Source: Burkholderia pyrrocinia (GTDB lineage: Bacteria; Pseudomonadota; Gammaproteobacteria; Burkholderiales; Burkholderiaceae). From it: 64,000 nt of DNA. The translations under genes were made by a program, and so were the position numbers. Below the pieces are notes generated by a model, which was not told where the DNA came from, searched no databases, and was given only the letters and a program-made list of their open reading frames with translations. Within the stretch, counting starts at the first letter, position 1. Every line of letters begins with the position of its first letter. Below, one piece after another: positions 9,092-16,846 of the stretch. The DNA is taken from NCBI RefSeq assembly GCF_022809715.1, contig NZ_CP094461.1:620001-684000 (forward strand), read 5' to 3'.

Positions 9092-10021
9092 CTAAGCCTC
9101 CGCCGCGACGCCGTGCCGCTCGAGCGCTTCCGCGACCTCGACGATGCGGCCGCGCAGCCACGCGTGCGCGTTGCTGCCGTCGTAGCGGCGGTGCCAGTAC
9201 AGCGACCACGCGACGGGCTCCATCGCGAGCGGCAGTTCGCGGATCACGAGCCGCGCATCGTCGAGGCTGACCGCATGCCGCTCCGACATGATCACCGCGT
9301 ACGGCAGCGCATCCAGCATGTTCGGCACGACGAGCCAGTGCGGCACGTTGAGCGCGATGCGCCGCGTACAGTTCATGTTCGCGAGCAGGTTGTCGACCAG
9401 GCTGTGGTCGACCGGGTTGATCGTCACGTTGAGGAAGTCGAGCGCGAGAAACCGTTCGAGCGTCAGCGGCCTGCCCGCGTCCGGATGACTGCGGCTCATC
9501 ACGCAGACCATCCGGTCATGAAACACGGTTTGCGACGACAGCGTGCCCGAATGTTCGAGGCCCGCGCTGACCGCCAGGTCGAGCAGCCCCGATTCGAGCG
9601 CGTCGGCGGTCTTGGCGGCGCTCATGTGCACGACGTCCATGCCGATATTCGGGCTGGTCAGGCGCATGCAGCGCAGCAGGGCCGGCAGCAAAAGCAATTC
9701 GGTGAGATCCGACATGCGCACCGTAAAATGGCGCTCGGACGTAATAGGATTGAATTGATAATCCGATTCAAATAATTCCTCGATTTGTTGCATGATCTGT
9801 CGAATCGGCATGGCCAGCGCCTGCGCACGCGGCGTCAATTCCATGCCGACCGCGGTGCGCGCCAGGATCTCGTCCTTGAACACGAACCGCAGCCGCGCCA
9901 GCGCGTTGCTGACGGCCGGCTGCGTGAGGCCGACCTTCTGGCCGGCCCGCGTGACCTGTTTCTCCGTCAGCAGCGCATCGAGTATGACCAGCAGATTCAA
10001 ATCGATCGAACGTAGATTCAT
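9092..10021 (-). CDS. LysR-family transcriptional regulator
   Basis: A 309-residue LysR-type regulator. The N-terminal winged helix (MNLRSIDLNLLVILDALLTEKQVTRAG, then TQPAVSNALARLR) resembles the NodD/NahR/LeuO branch, and the substrate-binding domain fills residues about 90-300. An alternative ATG lies four codons upstream; I prefer 10021 because the family usually begins at MNLR. The gene lies between the two catabolic modules, on the same strand as module B and downstream of its terminator, convergent with the MmgE/PrpD gene of module A. A perfect dyad about 45-65 bases upstream suggests autoregulation. Which module it controls is not shown. Confidence 0.92.
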   Translation of the reverse strand: MNLRSIDLNLLVILDALLTEKQVTRAGQKVGLTQPAVSNALARLRFVFKDEILARTAVGMELTPRAQALAMPIRQIMQQIEELFESDYQFNPITSERHFTVRMSDLTELLLLPALLRCMRLTSPNIGMDVVHMSAAKTADALESGLLDLAVSAGLEHSGTLSSQTVFHDRMVCVMSRSHPDAGRPLTLERFLALDFLNVTINPVDHSLVDNLLANMNCTRRIALNVPHWLVVPNMLDALPYAVIMSERHAVSLDDARLVIRELPLAMEPVAWSLYWHRRYDGSNAHAWLRGRIVEVAEALERHGVAAEA

Positions 10022-10065
10022 GTTTGCGACCATCCACTAAACAGGTTAATCACCGCCTCCGATCG

Positions 10066-10087
10066 CGATTGCGAAATTCCGCAATCG
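10066..10087. promoter_or_regulatory. LysR-type dyad upstream of the LysR gene
   Basis: Inverted repeat CGATTGCG - 6 bases - CGCAATCG. It contains the T-N11-A pattern typical of LysR binding sites and lies in an AT-rich stretch 45 bases upstream of the start codon at 10021. The dyad is seen directly; autoregulation by the adjacent gene is inferred. Confidence 0.65.
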
Positions 10088-10271
10088 GAGCAATCCCCTG
10101 ATATTTAGTGCAATGCACAAGAATAGTCCAATCTTGACTTGTCGATATTTTTTAGATAACGGACGATATTATTTATGGTTTTAAATTAAATTGCCCGTTT
10201 CGCGTCGATTCTTCTGAATACCTTGTCAATCGGCAATTGAATTCGCACTTTGCGCAAGCCGGTCGCGCTGC

Positions 10272-10310
10272 AAAAAAAGTGCGGGCGGCCGCCGCCACGG
10301 CCGCCCGCAC
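10272..10310 (-). terminator. Rho-independent terminator of module B
   Basis: Reading on the minus strand, a very GC-rich hairpin with a 13-base stem (GTGCGGGCGGCCG paired with its complement, short loop) is followed by seven T residues. It begins two bases after the cyclase stop codon at 10313, so it ends the module B operon and separates it from the LysR gene. Confidence 0.9.
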
Positions 10311-10312
10311 GC

Positions 10313-11332
10313 TCAAACGGTCGCGACGGGATTCACCGGCGCGCCGACCAGGCCGCGGATATGCAGTGGCGGCGCGGTCAGCAGAAACCGGTTCCGACGG
10401 TGCGCATGCAGCCAGTTCGCGAGCGGCGTCAGGTGCCACAGCTCGCCGAGGTGAATGCCGATCTTGAACAGGCACAGCTCGTGCAGCGGCATTAGTGCGC
10501 CCGGTTGCGCGAGCGGCTGCGCATGCTGCGGACGTTCCTCGATCGCATGGTTGTCGGCCACGAGCGCGGCCAGCCCCGATTCGTCGATCCATTGCAGCAG
10601 CCGCGCATCGCTGCTGTCCAGCACGCACGCGCTTGCAACCGTCGCCGGCGATCCGCCGTCGTCGTTCAGCAGCAGATCAGCGAAGCCGGTGTGAAGGCAG
10701 ACGATGTCGCCGCGCTCGACCTGCACGCGGTCCGCGTCCATCACCTGCATCAGCTGCGCGAAGCCGACCTTCGTGCGCGCGTCGCCGAAATGACGCCGCA
10801 GGTCGATCAGCACGCCGCGCCCCTGCACGCCCGTCTGCGCCATCACCTCGATGCCGAGCGCGCGCGCGCCGCCCGTCGCGTCGCCTTCCTGCGGCACCCG
10901 CAGATGCTCGCCCATCCGGAAACCGTTGTAGAACACGATTTCAGGCACGCCGTCGTCGTCCGCGTCGAACAGGCCGCCCACGTGCGACAGGCCGTCCCAC
11001 TGCGTCGAGAACTGCGAGTGCATGCAGAACGAATCGTCGCAGACCACATCGGTTGCGTTCGCAACCTGTTCGTCCGCGCGATAGCCGAAGTACGGCTTGC
11101 CGCCGAGCAGCGCCGGCATGATCGCCGGCGGCCGGCGCCGCGCGTTCAGCCCGCCGCCGCGCGGTACGTCGAGCGGCAGGCTCAGCGAGAACGACCGCCC
11201 TTCCCGGACCTCGGCTGCGCCCTGCCGCACCTTGTCCGGCGTCAGCCAGTTCAGCCGCCCCTTCTGATCGTCGGGACCGAAATCGCCCCAGTTCGAGCCG
11301 GGCGGCCGCTTTTTCCAGCGCGGTGCATTCAA
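10313..11332 (-). CDS. Cyclase-family metal-dependent hydrolase (module B)
   Basis: A 339-residue paralogue of the module A cyclase, with the same HSQFSTQWDGLSHVG metal-site region and long identical stretches such as VPRGGGLNARRRPPAIMPAL. The only start consistent with the conserved N-terminus is a TTG at 11332: its TTGA overlaps the TGA of the upstream MmgE/PrpD gene, and an AGGAGG box lies nine bases before it. An ATG two bases downstream is out of frame. This is a translationally coupled start. Family role: hydrolytic opening of cyclic amides or esters; the substrate is unknown. It is the last gene of the operon before the terminator. Confidence 0.88.
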   Translation of the reverse strand: MNAPRWKKRPPGSNWGDFGPDDQKGRLNWLTPDKVRQGAAEVREGRSFSLSLPLDVPRGGGLNARRRPPAIMPALLGGKPYFGYRADEQVANATDVVCDDSFCMHSQFSTQWDGLSHVGGLFDADDDGVPEIVFYNGFRMGEHLRVPQEGDATGGARALGIEVMAQTGVQGRGVLIDLRRHFGDARTKVGFAQLMQVMDADRVQVERGDIVCLHTGFADLLLNDDGGSPATVASACVLDSSDARLLQWIDESGLAALVADNHAIEERPQHAQPLAQPGALMPLHELCLFKIGIHLGELWHLTPLANWLHAHRRNRFLLTAPPLHIRGLVGAPVNPVATV

Positions 11333-12822
11333 GATCGGTGCCCTCCTTCAGTGTCTGACGTCAGCGCCGCGAGCGCGTCGAGCGGCGCATCGTCGGCGAG
11401 CGCCTGCACCGCGTCGCGCAGCGCGAGCGCGCGCGTCATGCCGAGCGCCGAACTCGCCGCCAGCACGAATTTCGCGGTGAGCTCCTGTTCGGTCAGCGGC
11501 CGCGAATTCGTGCCCTTGCTCGACTCGATCCGCGCCTCGCGCACCTGCCCGTCGCGCAACTCGACGCGCAGCACGGCCGGCAGGAAAGTCGGGAAGCGCG
11601 CGTCGCACCACGGATCGGCCACGCAGCGCACCTTCGCGGCCAGCGCGCGCCGGGCGGGGTCCCGCGCAAGCGCGTCGCCGAAATCGTCGAACCAGACGCC
11701 GAGCCCGCCGCCGCCGAGCAGCGCCGCCGCGACCGTGTACGGCCCCGAGAACGCCGCCGCATAACCGTTCGGCGGATTCGCCTTCAGCTCCGCCGGCTCG
11801 CCGATCGTGCGCAGCGTCGACGTCGCGACCCGCAGCTCGGCCGCCACCACGTCGTCCGCCGTCACGCCTTGCGCCTTCAGTTGCAGCGCCGCGTCGATGC
11901 CCGGATGCGTGAAGTGGTTGCACGGATACGGCTTGAAGATGATCCGGCTCGTCTCCCATTCGTCGCCCAGGTCGCGCAGCACCGCGTCGACGTCGGCGAG
12001 GTCGCCGCACCACGCGTAGAAGAAGCCGAAGCGGCCTTCGAGCGCGGTCGGCGGCGCGGTCACGCCCGCGCCTGCCAGTTCCGCCGCGCTCACGCCCGCG
12101 TGCGCCGCCCAGCCGCAGTGGATCCGCTTCACCGAGCCGCCGGTGCGGTTCGCTTCGAGCAGGCCCGCGCCCATGCTCGCGGCAATGCCGAGCGCCGCCG
12201 CGATCTGCGCGGCGTCGAGCCCGAGCAGCATCGCCGCGGCCGCCGCCGCGCCGACCGTGCCGCAGATCGACGTCGCGTGCTGGCCGCGCTCGAAGAACAC
12301 CGAATTGCCGAGCCGCTCGTTGTAAGCGGCGACGCCGAGCCGGATGCATATCTCGGTGCCGACCGTGATCGCATCGAGCAGCGCCGCGCCCGACGCGCCG
12401 CTCGCCTGCGCGGCGGCGAGCGCGGCCGGAATCACGGACGCGCTCGGATGCAGCACCGACCGCATGTGCGAATCGTCGAAATCCATCGCATGCGCGAGCG
12501 TGCCGTTGACCAGCGCGGCGCTCGCGGCCGGCAGCCGATCGGGCGCGCCGATCACGCTCGCCGGGCCCGAGCCGGCCCAGCGCCGCGCGACCTGCAGCAC
12601 CGACTGCGCGACCGGTTCGTCGTGCGCGATCAGGCTGTTGCCGACCACGTCGAGCACGCGCGCGGCGGCCTCGACGCGCAGCCTGCGATCCAGCCCTTCG
12701 GCGCGCACCTCCGCCGCGAAGCGGCCGAGCGCGCCGACGATGCCGTCGGGCGGCGCGGGCCGGTTCGGTGCGGCCGGATCAGCGGCCGCCGCCGGACCGG
12801 AAAGCGTGTCGGGTGTGCTCAT
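11329..12822 (-). CDS. MmgE/PrpD-family protein, module B
   Basis: A 497-residue MmgE/PrpD protein without a signal peptide. Family blocks are MDFDDSHMRSVLHPSA (an HP/DD-type motif in the all-alpha domain), CGTVGAAAAAAML and FKPYPCNHFTHPGIDAAL. The start ATG at 12822 overlaps the stop of the CitE-like gene as ATGA, and its own stop overlaps the TTG start of the cyclase. Known family activities are dehydration, decarboxylation and epimerisation of tri- and dicarboxylates. In this operon it could interconvert an intermediate between the CoA-transferase and lyase steps. It differs clearly from the leader-carrying family member at 7592-9070. Confidence 0.9.
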   Translation of the reverse strand: MSTPDTLSGPAAAADPAAPNRPAPPDGIVGALGRFAAEVRAEGLDRRLRVEAAARVLDVVGNSLIAHDEPVAQSVLQVARRWAGSGPASVIGAPDRLPAASAALVNGTLAHAMDFDDSHMRSVLHPSASVIPAALAAAQASGASGAALLDAITVGTEICIRLGVAAYNERLGNSVFFERGQHATSICGTVGAAAAAAMLLGLDAAQIAAALGIAASMGAGLLEANRTGGSVKRIHCGWAAHAGVSAAELAGAGVTAPPTALEGRFGFFYAWCGDLADVDAVLRDLGDEWETSRIIFKPYPCNHFTHPGIDAALQLKAQGVTADDVVAAELRVATSTLRTIGEPAELKANPPNGYAAAFSGPYTVAAALLGGGGLGVWFDDFGDALARDPARRALAAKVRCVADPWCDARFPTFLPAVLRVELRDGQVREARIESSKGTNSRPLTEQELTAKFVLAASSALGMTRALALRDAVQALADDAPLDALAALTSDTEGGHRS

Positions 12823-13691
12823 GCCAGTGCTCCACTGAGTCGAAGATTGTTCGCGAGCGCGAGCGTGACGCGCGCGTTGGCGATCAGCGGCGGCGCGACC
12901 ACGCGGCCGTCCGGCAGCACGAACACCGACGACGCCGAGGCCTTGCCCGCCGCCGCATCGACCGCCTCGAGCACGCGCTCGGCCGCGCGGATCTCGTCGT
13001 CCGACGGCGTGAACACCTCGTTGATCACCGAAAGCTGCGACGGATGGATCGCGAAACGGCCGAGGAACCCCATCGATTTCGCGCGCAGCGTCGACTCCTT
13101 CAGCCCGTCGAGATCGGGCAGCGTGTGATAGACGGTCTGGATCGGCCCGTTCAGCCCCGCCGCGCGCGACGCGACCACGCAGCGCGCACGGCACACCTCG
13201 AGCGTGAAGTTGTCGACGCCGATCTGCAGATCCGCGCGCAGGTCGCTCTCGCCGAGCCCGATCCGTTCGAGCCGCGGCGACGCGGTCGCGAGCTGGTAAG
13301 CCGTCTCGACGCCGTACGCCGACTCGATCAGGATCTGGATGCCCGCATCGCAGCCGAGCGCGTCGAGCCAGCCCGCGACTTCCTGGATTTGCTGCGGCAG
13401 GTCGCATTTCGGCAGGCGCAGCGCCTGCAGCGCGGGCTGCGCGATCGCTTCGACGTCGTCGCGGCACCACGGGCTGCCGATCGGGTTGATCCGCACGTAC
13501 GTCGGCTTCGGCGGACCTTCCGCGAGAATCGCGGCGGCCGCCTCGCGTGCGTCGGCCTTGTGGCTGGCCGGCACGGCATCCTCGAGGTCGAGCACGACGG
13601 CATCGGCTTCGCTTGCATACGCCTTTTCCACCACCTGCGCCTTGTGCGCGGGCACGTAAAGGTAACTGCGGTAAGTTGCGCTGGTTTTCAT
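12819..13691 (-). CDS. CitE-like HpcH/HpaI-family lyase, module B
   Basis: A 290-residue CitE-like lyase with SYLYVPAHKAQVVEKA, VVLDLEDAVPASHK, YVRINPIGSPW, LRLPKCD, IQILIESAYG, GLGESDLRADL and FAIHPSQLSVINEVF, in the order expected for citramalyl/malyl-CoA-type lyases. The Glu and Asp of ESAYG and GESDL match the Mg-binding positions of the family. The start ATG at 13691 overlaps the CoA-transferase stop by ATGA, so the two products are probably made in equal amounts. It likely cleaves the CoA thioester made by that transferase. Confidence 0.91.
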   Translation of the reverse strand: MKTSATYRSYLYVPAHKAQVVEKAYASEADAVVLDLEDAVPASHKADAREAAAAILAEGPPKPTYVRINPIGSPWCRDDVEAIAQPALQALRLPKCDLPQQIQEVAGWLDALGCDAGIQILIESAYGVETAYQLATASPRLERIGLGESDLRADLQIGVDNFTLEVCRARCVVASRAAGLNGPIQTVYHTLPDLDGLKESTLRAKSMGFLGRFAIHPSQLSVINEVFTPSDDEIRAAERVLEAVDAAAGKASASSVFVLPDGRVVAPPLIANARVTLALANNLRLSGALA

Positions 13692-14926
13692 ATGATTCCC
13701 CGCTCGGTCAAATCGGCAATCTCGCGCCGCTCCAGTCCCAATGCGCCGAATACTTCGTCGTTGTGCGTGCCGCGCGCAGGCCCGCCCCAACGGATCGCGC
13801 CGGGCGTGTCGGACAGCCGGAACGGCACGTTGTGCGTGCGGAACGCGCCGAGCTCCGCGTCGGGCACCGACACGATCGAGCCGAGCGCCGCGTACTGCGG
13901 ATCGCGCAGCACGTCGGCGACGTCGTAGATCGGCGCGACCGCCGCCTGCGCGCGCTCGAATTCGGCGATCACGTCGTCGCGCGTGCGCTGCCCGATCCAG
14001 CCGCCGACCGCCGCATCCAGCTCGTCCGCATGCTTCGCGCGCTCGGCGCCGTTCGCGAACCAGGGTTCGTCGATCAGGTCCGCGCGGCCGACGAGGCGCA
14101 TCACGCGCTCGGCGATGCTGTGCGCCGACGTCGACAGCGCGACCCATTTACCGTCCGACGTGCGGTAGACGCCGCGCGGCGAATTGTTCGGCGAGCGATT
14201 GCCGGTGCGCTCGGGCACCCGGCCCGTCTGGTCGTAGCTTGCGACCTGCGCGCCCATCGCCGCGAGCATCGTCTCGATGATCGCGAGATCGACGACCTGG
14301 CCGCGCCCGGTGCGCTCGCGCGCCTTCAGCGCGGTCATGATCGCAAACGCGGCGGTCAGCCCCGCGACCGTGTCGGCGAGCGGGAACGACGGCAGCAGCG
14401 GCGGCCCGTCCGCGTCGCCGGTGATCGACGCGAGCCCGCTCATCGCCTCGGCCAGCGTGCCGAAGCCCGGACGGCTCGCATACGGGCCGAACTGGCCGAA
14501 GCCCGTCACCCGCACGAGCACGAGCCGCGGGTTGAGCGCGGACAGCACGTCGTAGCCGAGCCCCCAGCGTTCGAGCGTGCCGGGCCGGAAATTCTCGACG
14601 ACCACGTCCGCCTGCGCCGCCAGCTCGCGAAAGATCCGCTGGCCGTCGGCCGTGCCGAGATTCAGCGTGACCGCCCGCTTGTTGCGCGCGAGCACCTTCC
14701 ACCACAACGGCACGTCGTCGCGCCGCGCGCCGTACTTGCGCGCCGGATCGCCGTCCGGATGCTCGACCTTGATCACGTCGGCGCCGTAGTCCGCGAGCAT
14801 CGTCGCCGCGAGCGGGCCCGCGAACAGCGTCGCGGCGTCGATCACGCGAATGCCGTCGAGCGGCGCCGGTTTGGACGCGTCCGGCGCCGCGCCGGCGTCG
14901 ACGTCCCCGATTTCCACAGTGGCCAT
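13688..14926 (-). CDS. Class III (CaiB/BaiF) CoA-transferase, module B
   Basis: A 412-residue family III CoA-transferase. GIRVIDAATLFAGPLAATMLADYGADVIKVEHPDGD marks the N-terminal CoA-binding domain, and Asp185 in FPLADTVAGL is the likely catalytic residue. The start ATG has GGAGAACGGC before it. It is the first of four overlapping genes (transferase, lyase, MmgE/PrpD, cyclase). The MDR gene ends 102 bases upstream on the same strand. It is a diverged relative of the module A enzyme, not a recent copy, unlike the two cyclases. Confidence 0.92.
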   Translation of the reverse strand: MATVEIGDVDAGAAPDASKPAPLDGIRVIDAATLFAGPLAATMLADYGADVIKVEHPDGDPARKYGARRDDVPLWWKVLARNKRAVTLNLGTADGQRIFRELAAQADVVVENFRPGTLERWGLGYDVLSALNPRLVLVRVTGFGQFGPYASRPGFGTLAEAMSGLASITGDADGPPLLPSFPLADTVAGLTAAFAIMTALKARERTGRGQVVDLAIIETMLAAMGAQVASYDQTGRVPERTGNRSPNNSPRGVYRTSDGKWVALSTSAHSIAERVMRLVGRADLIDEPWFANGAERAKHADELDAAVGGWIGQRTRDDVIAEFERAQAAVAPIYDVADVLRDPQYAALGSIVSVPDAELGAFRTHNVPFRLSDTPGAIRWGGPARGTHNDEVFGALGLERREIADLTERGII

Positions 14927-15028
14927 GCCGTTCTCCAGTCAGATGGATTGCACGGCGCGCCGCGCGCCGACATCGTCTGCATGACTAATCGTCGTGCAGC
15001 GATGCGGGCGCGGCGCGCAACCTGCCGC

Positions 15029-16198
15029 TCAGACGGCGTTGATCCGGTAGATCGGGAAATACGTCTGGATCTTTCCGTTCAGGTAGTCGGACGCGAGCTT
15101 CGGCACCTCGTCGAAATCGAAGATCTCGGTCGGCTCCTGGCCGATCCAGCCGCTCGTTTCCTGGAAGTCGCGGATCGTGATGCTGTCGTCGTAGCGCCAC
15201 GCATGCGTGTGGATGTGCAGGCGGCGGTTGATGCATTCCGTCGCGCGCAGGTTCCACAGGCGCATCCCGGTCTTCCAGCCGACCGTCGTGACGATGCCGG
15301 TGCGGCCGACCACGCGCATCGTCGCGCGATACAGTGCGCCGCCGAGGTTGTCGAGGAAGATCGCGACGCCGCGGCCGCCGCTCAGTTCCGCGATCGTCTC
15401 CGCGAACACGCGCTCAGACTCGCGATAGCTCGCCTGGTACTCGGGATCGGTCTTGTAGCGCTCGTCGTCATACGCGAGATTCGGGAACTTGCGGCGATCG
15501 ACCGGCGTGATGCCGAGTTTCGCGAGATCCTCCAGGCGCCGGTCGTTGCTCGCCGTCATCGCGACGCGAAAACCCTCGCGCTTCGCGAGTTGCAGTTCGG
15601 CGAGCGTCGTGCCGCCGCCCCAGCCGAACACCAGGTAGTCGGCCGGATCGACGTCCGGCAGCTGCGAGCGCCAGCACGCCGACGCCACCTTCCAGTTGTC
15701 CCACGCGGTGAAGTAGCGGCCGTACGTCGCCCATTGCAGCAGCGAATGCCGGCTGTCCGTCGGCACCGCCACGAGGTTGTCGGCGCGCATCTTGGTCCGC
15801 TGCGCCATCACGCCGATCGTGCCCGGCGCGTCGTACGCATAGACGAGCTCGGCGAATCCGTATTCGTCGCGCTTGCCGAACGGCATCACCATGCAGATCT
15901 CGCCTTCCTTCAGCGTCTTCACGCCGCTGCCGCGCTCGACGATGCGCACCAGCGCACCGTTGCCGAGCACGATCTTGTCCTCGCGGCGCTGCCGGCAGAT
16001 GTCGACCGGATTGCGCGACAGCGCGTGGTCGAGGTTCGCTTCCCACGATCCGTACAGCGGCTCGACCAGCACCTCGTCGGCCTCCAGATCGGAGAATTCG
16101 AAGGTTTCGCGACGCAGCTCGCCCGCCACGGGCGCCTGCTTCCTGCTCGGTTCCGGTCCTGCGTAGAGAACCCATGCATCGGTCTTGATCATCGTCAT
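15029..16198 (-). CDS. MDR-superfamily (zinc-type alcohol dehydrogenase-like) oxidoreductase
   Basis: A 389-residue medium-chain dehydrogenase/reductase. A GroES-like N-terminal part (residues about 30-150) is followed by a nucleotide-binding domain with YLVFGWGGGTTLAELQLAKREGFRVAMTASN as the glycine-rich loop, then IFLDNLGGALYRATMRVVGRTGIVTTVGW. The cysteine cluster of structural zinc is not evident, so it may be a zinc-independent quinone- or enoyl-reductase-like member. Two close ATG codons (16198, 16192) are possible; GAGG lies before the first. It fits an operon with the isochorismatase gene 51 bases upstream. The substrate is unknown. Confidence 0.85.
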   Translation of the reverse strand: MTMIKTDAWVLYAGPEPSRKQAPVAGELRRETFEFSDLEADEVLVEPLYGSWEANLDHALSRNPVDICRQRREDKIVLGNGALVRIVERGSGVKTLKEGEICMVMPFGKRDEYGFAELVYAYDAPGTIGVMAQRTKMRADNLVAVPTDSRHSLLQWATYGRYFTAWDNWKVASACWRSQLPDVDPADYLVFGWGGGTTLAELQLAKREGFRVAMTASNDRRLEDLAKLGITPVDRRKFPNLAYDDERYKTDPEYQASYRESERVFAETIAELSGGRGVAIFLDNLGGALYRATMRVVGRTGIVTTVGWKTGMRLWNLRATECINRRLHIHTHAWRYDDSITIRDFQETSGWIGQEPTEIFDFDEVPKLASDYLNGKIQTYFPIYRINAV

Positions 16199-16249
16199 GC
16201 CTCGTTAAATGACTCTGTATGAATGTGCACGCCGAACCCGCCGCCTCGT

Positions 16250-16837
16250 TCAGCGCGAATACGCCTGCTCCAGTGCCGCCTCCACGTCGGCCGTCGCGGC
16301 GACCTGCCCGAGCTTCGGGAAGATCTGCGTCAGCGCGAAGTGCTGCGCGTCGGCGGACGATGTGCTGACCGCGTCGCTGACGACGACGACGTTGTAGTTG
16401 TTCTCGTATGCCTGGCGCGCCGTCGATTCGACGCCGATGTTGGTCGCGATTCCGGTCAGCACGATGTCCGTGATGCCGCGCCGGCGCAGCTGCACGTCGA
16501 GATCGGTGCCGGTGAACGCGCCCCACTGGTGCTTCGTCACGACGAGGTCGGACGGCCCCACGCCGAGCGCCGGCGCGAACGCGCTCCATTCGGGATCGAG
16601 ATTCGGCGGCGCCGACGGCGCATCCGTCCTGACCTTCAGCGCCACGCCGCCGTCCGGCTGGTAGCTCGTGTGCACGTAGATGACGGGCAGCTGCAGCGCG
16701 CGGAACGCGGTCGCGAGCTCGACCGTCTTCGCCACGACCTGCGCGCCGGTGTAGGGCACGACCGGCAGCGACACGATGCCGTTCTGCAGATCGATGGCGA
16801 CCAGCGCGACCGTGCGATTGAGCGTCGGAATGGACAT
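16250..16837 (-). CDS. Isochorismatase-fold hydrolase, YecD-like, lacking the catalytic Cys
   Basis: A 195-residue isochorismatase-superfamily protein. Asp16 (VAIDLQNG) and Lys102 (VTKHQWGAF) of the usual Asp-Lys-Cys triad are present, but the nucleophile position is Gly135 in GIATNIGVESTA. Superfamily members with Gly at this position include isochorismatases (EntB/PhzD type) and YecD. It is therefore unlikely to be a nicotinamidase- or amidase-type cysteine hydrolase. The start has AGAAGTGAGG upstream, and the MFS gene ends nine bases before it, so co-transcription is near certain. Confidence 0.9.
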   Translation of the reverse strand: MSIPTLNRTVALVAIDLQNGIVSLPVVPYTGAQVVAKTVELATAFRALQLPVIYVHTSYQPDGGVALKVRTDAPSAPPNLDPEWSAFAPALGVGPSDLVVTKHQWGAFTGTDLDVQLRRRGITDIVLTGIATNIGVESTARQAYENNYNVVVVSDAVSTSSADAQHFALTQIFPKLGQVAATADVEAALEQAYSR

Positions 16838-16846
16838 GTAGAAACC

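Noticed and set aside
6487..9270. 927-codon plus-strand frame over the porin and MmgE/PrpD genes
   Set aside because: Arg-rich shadow; two real genes with ribosome sites and domains occupy the other frames.
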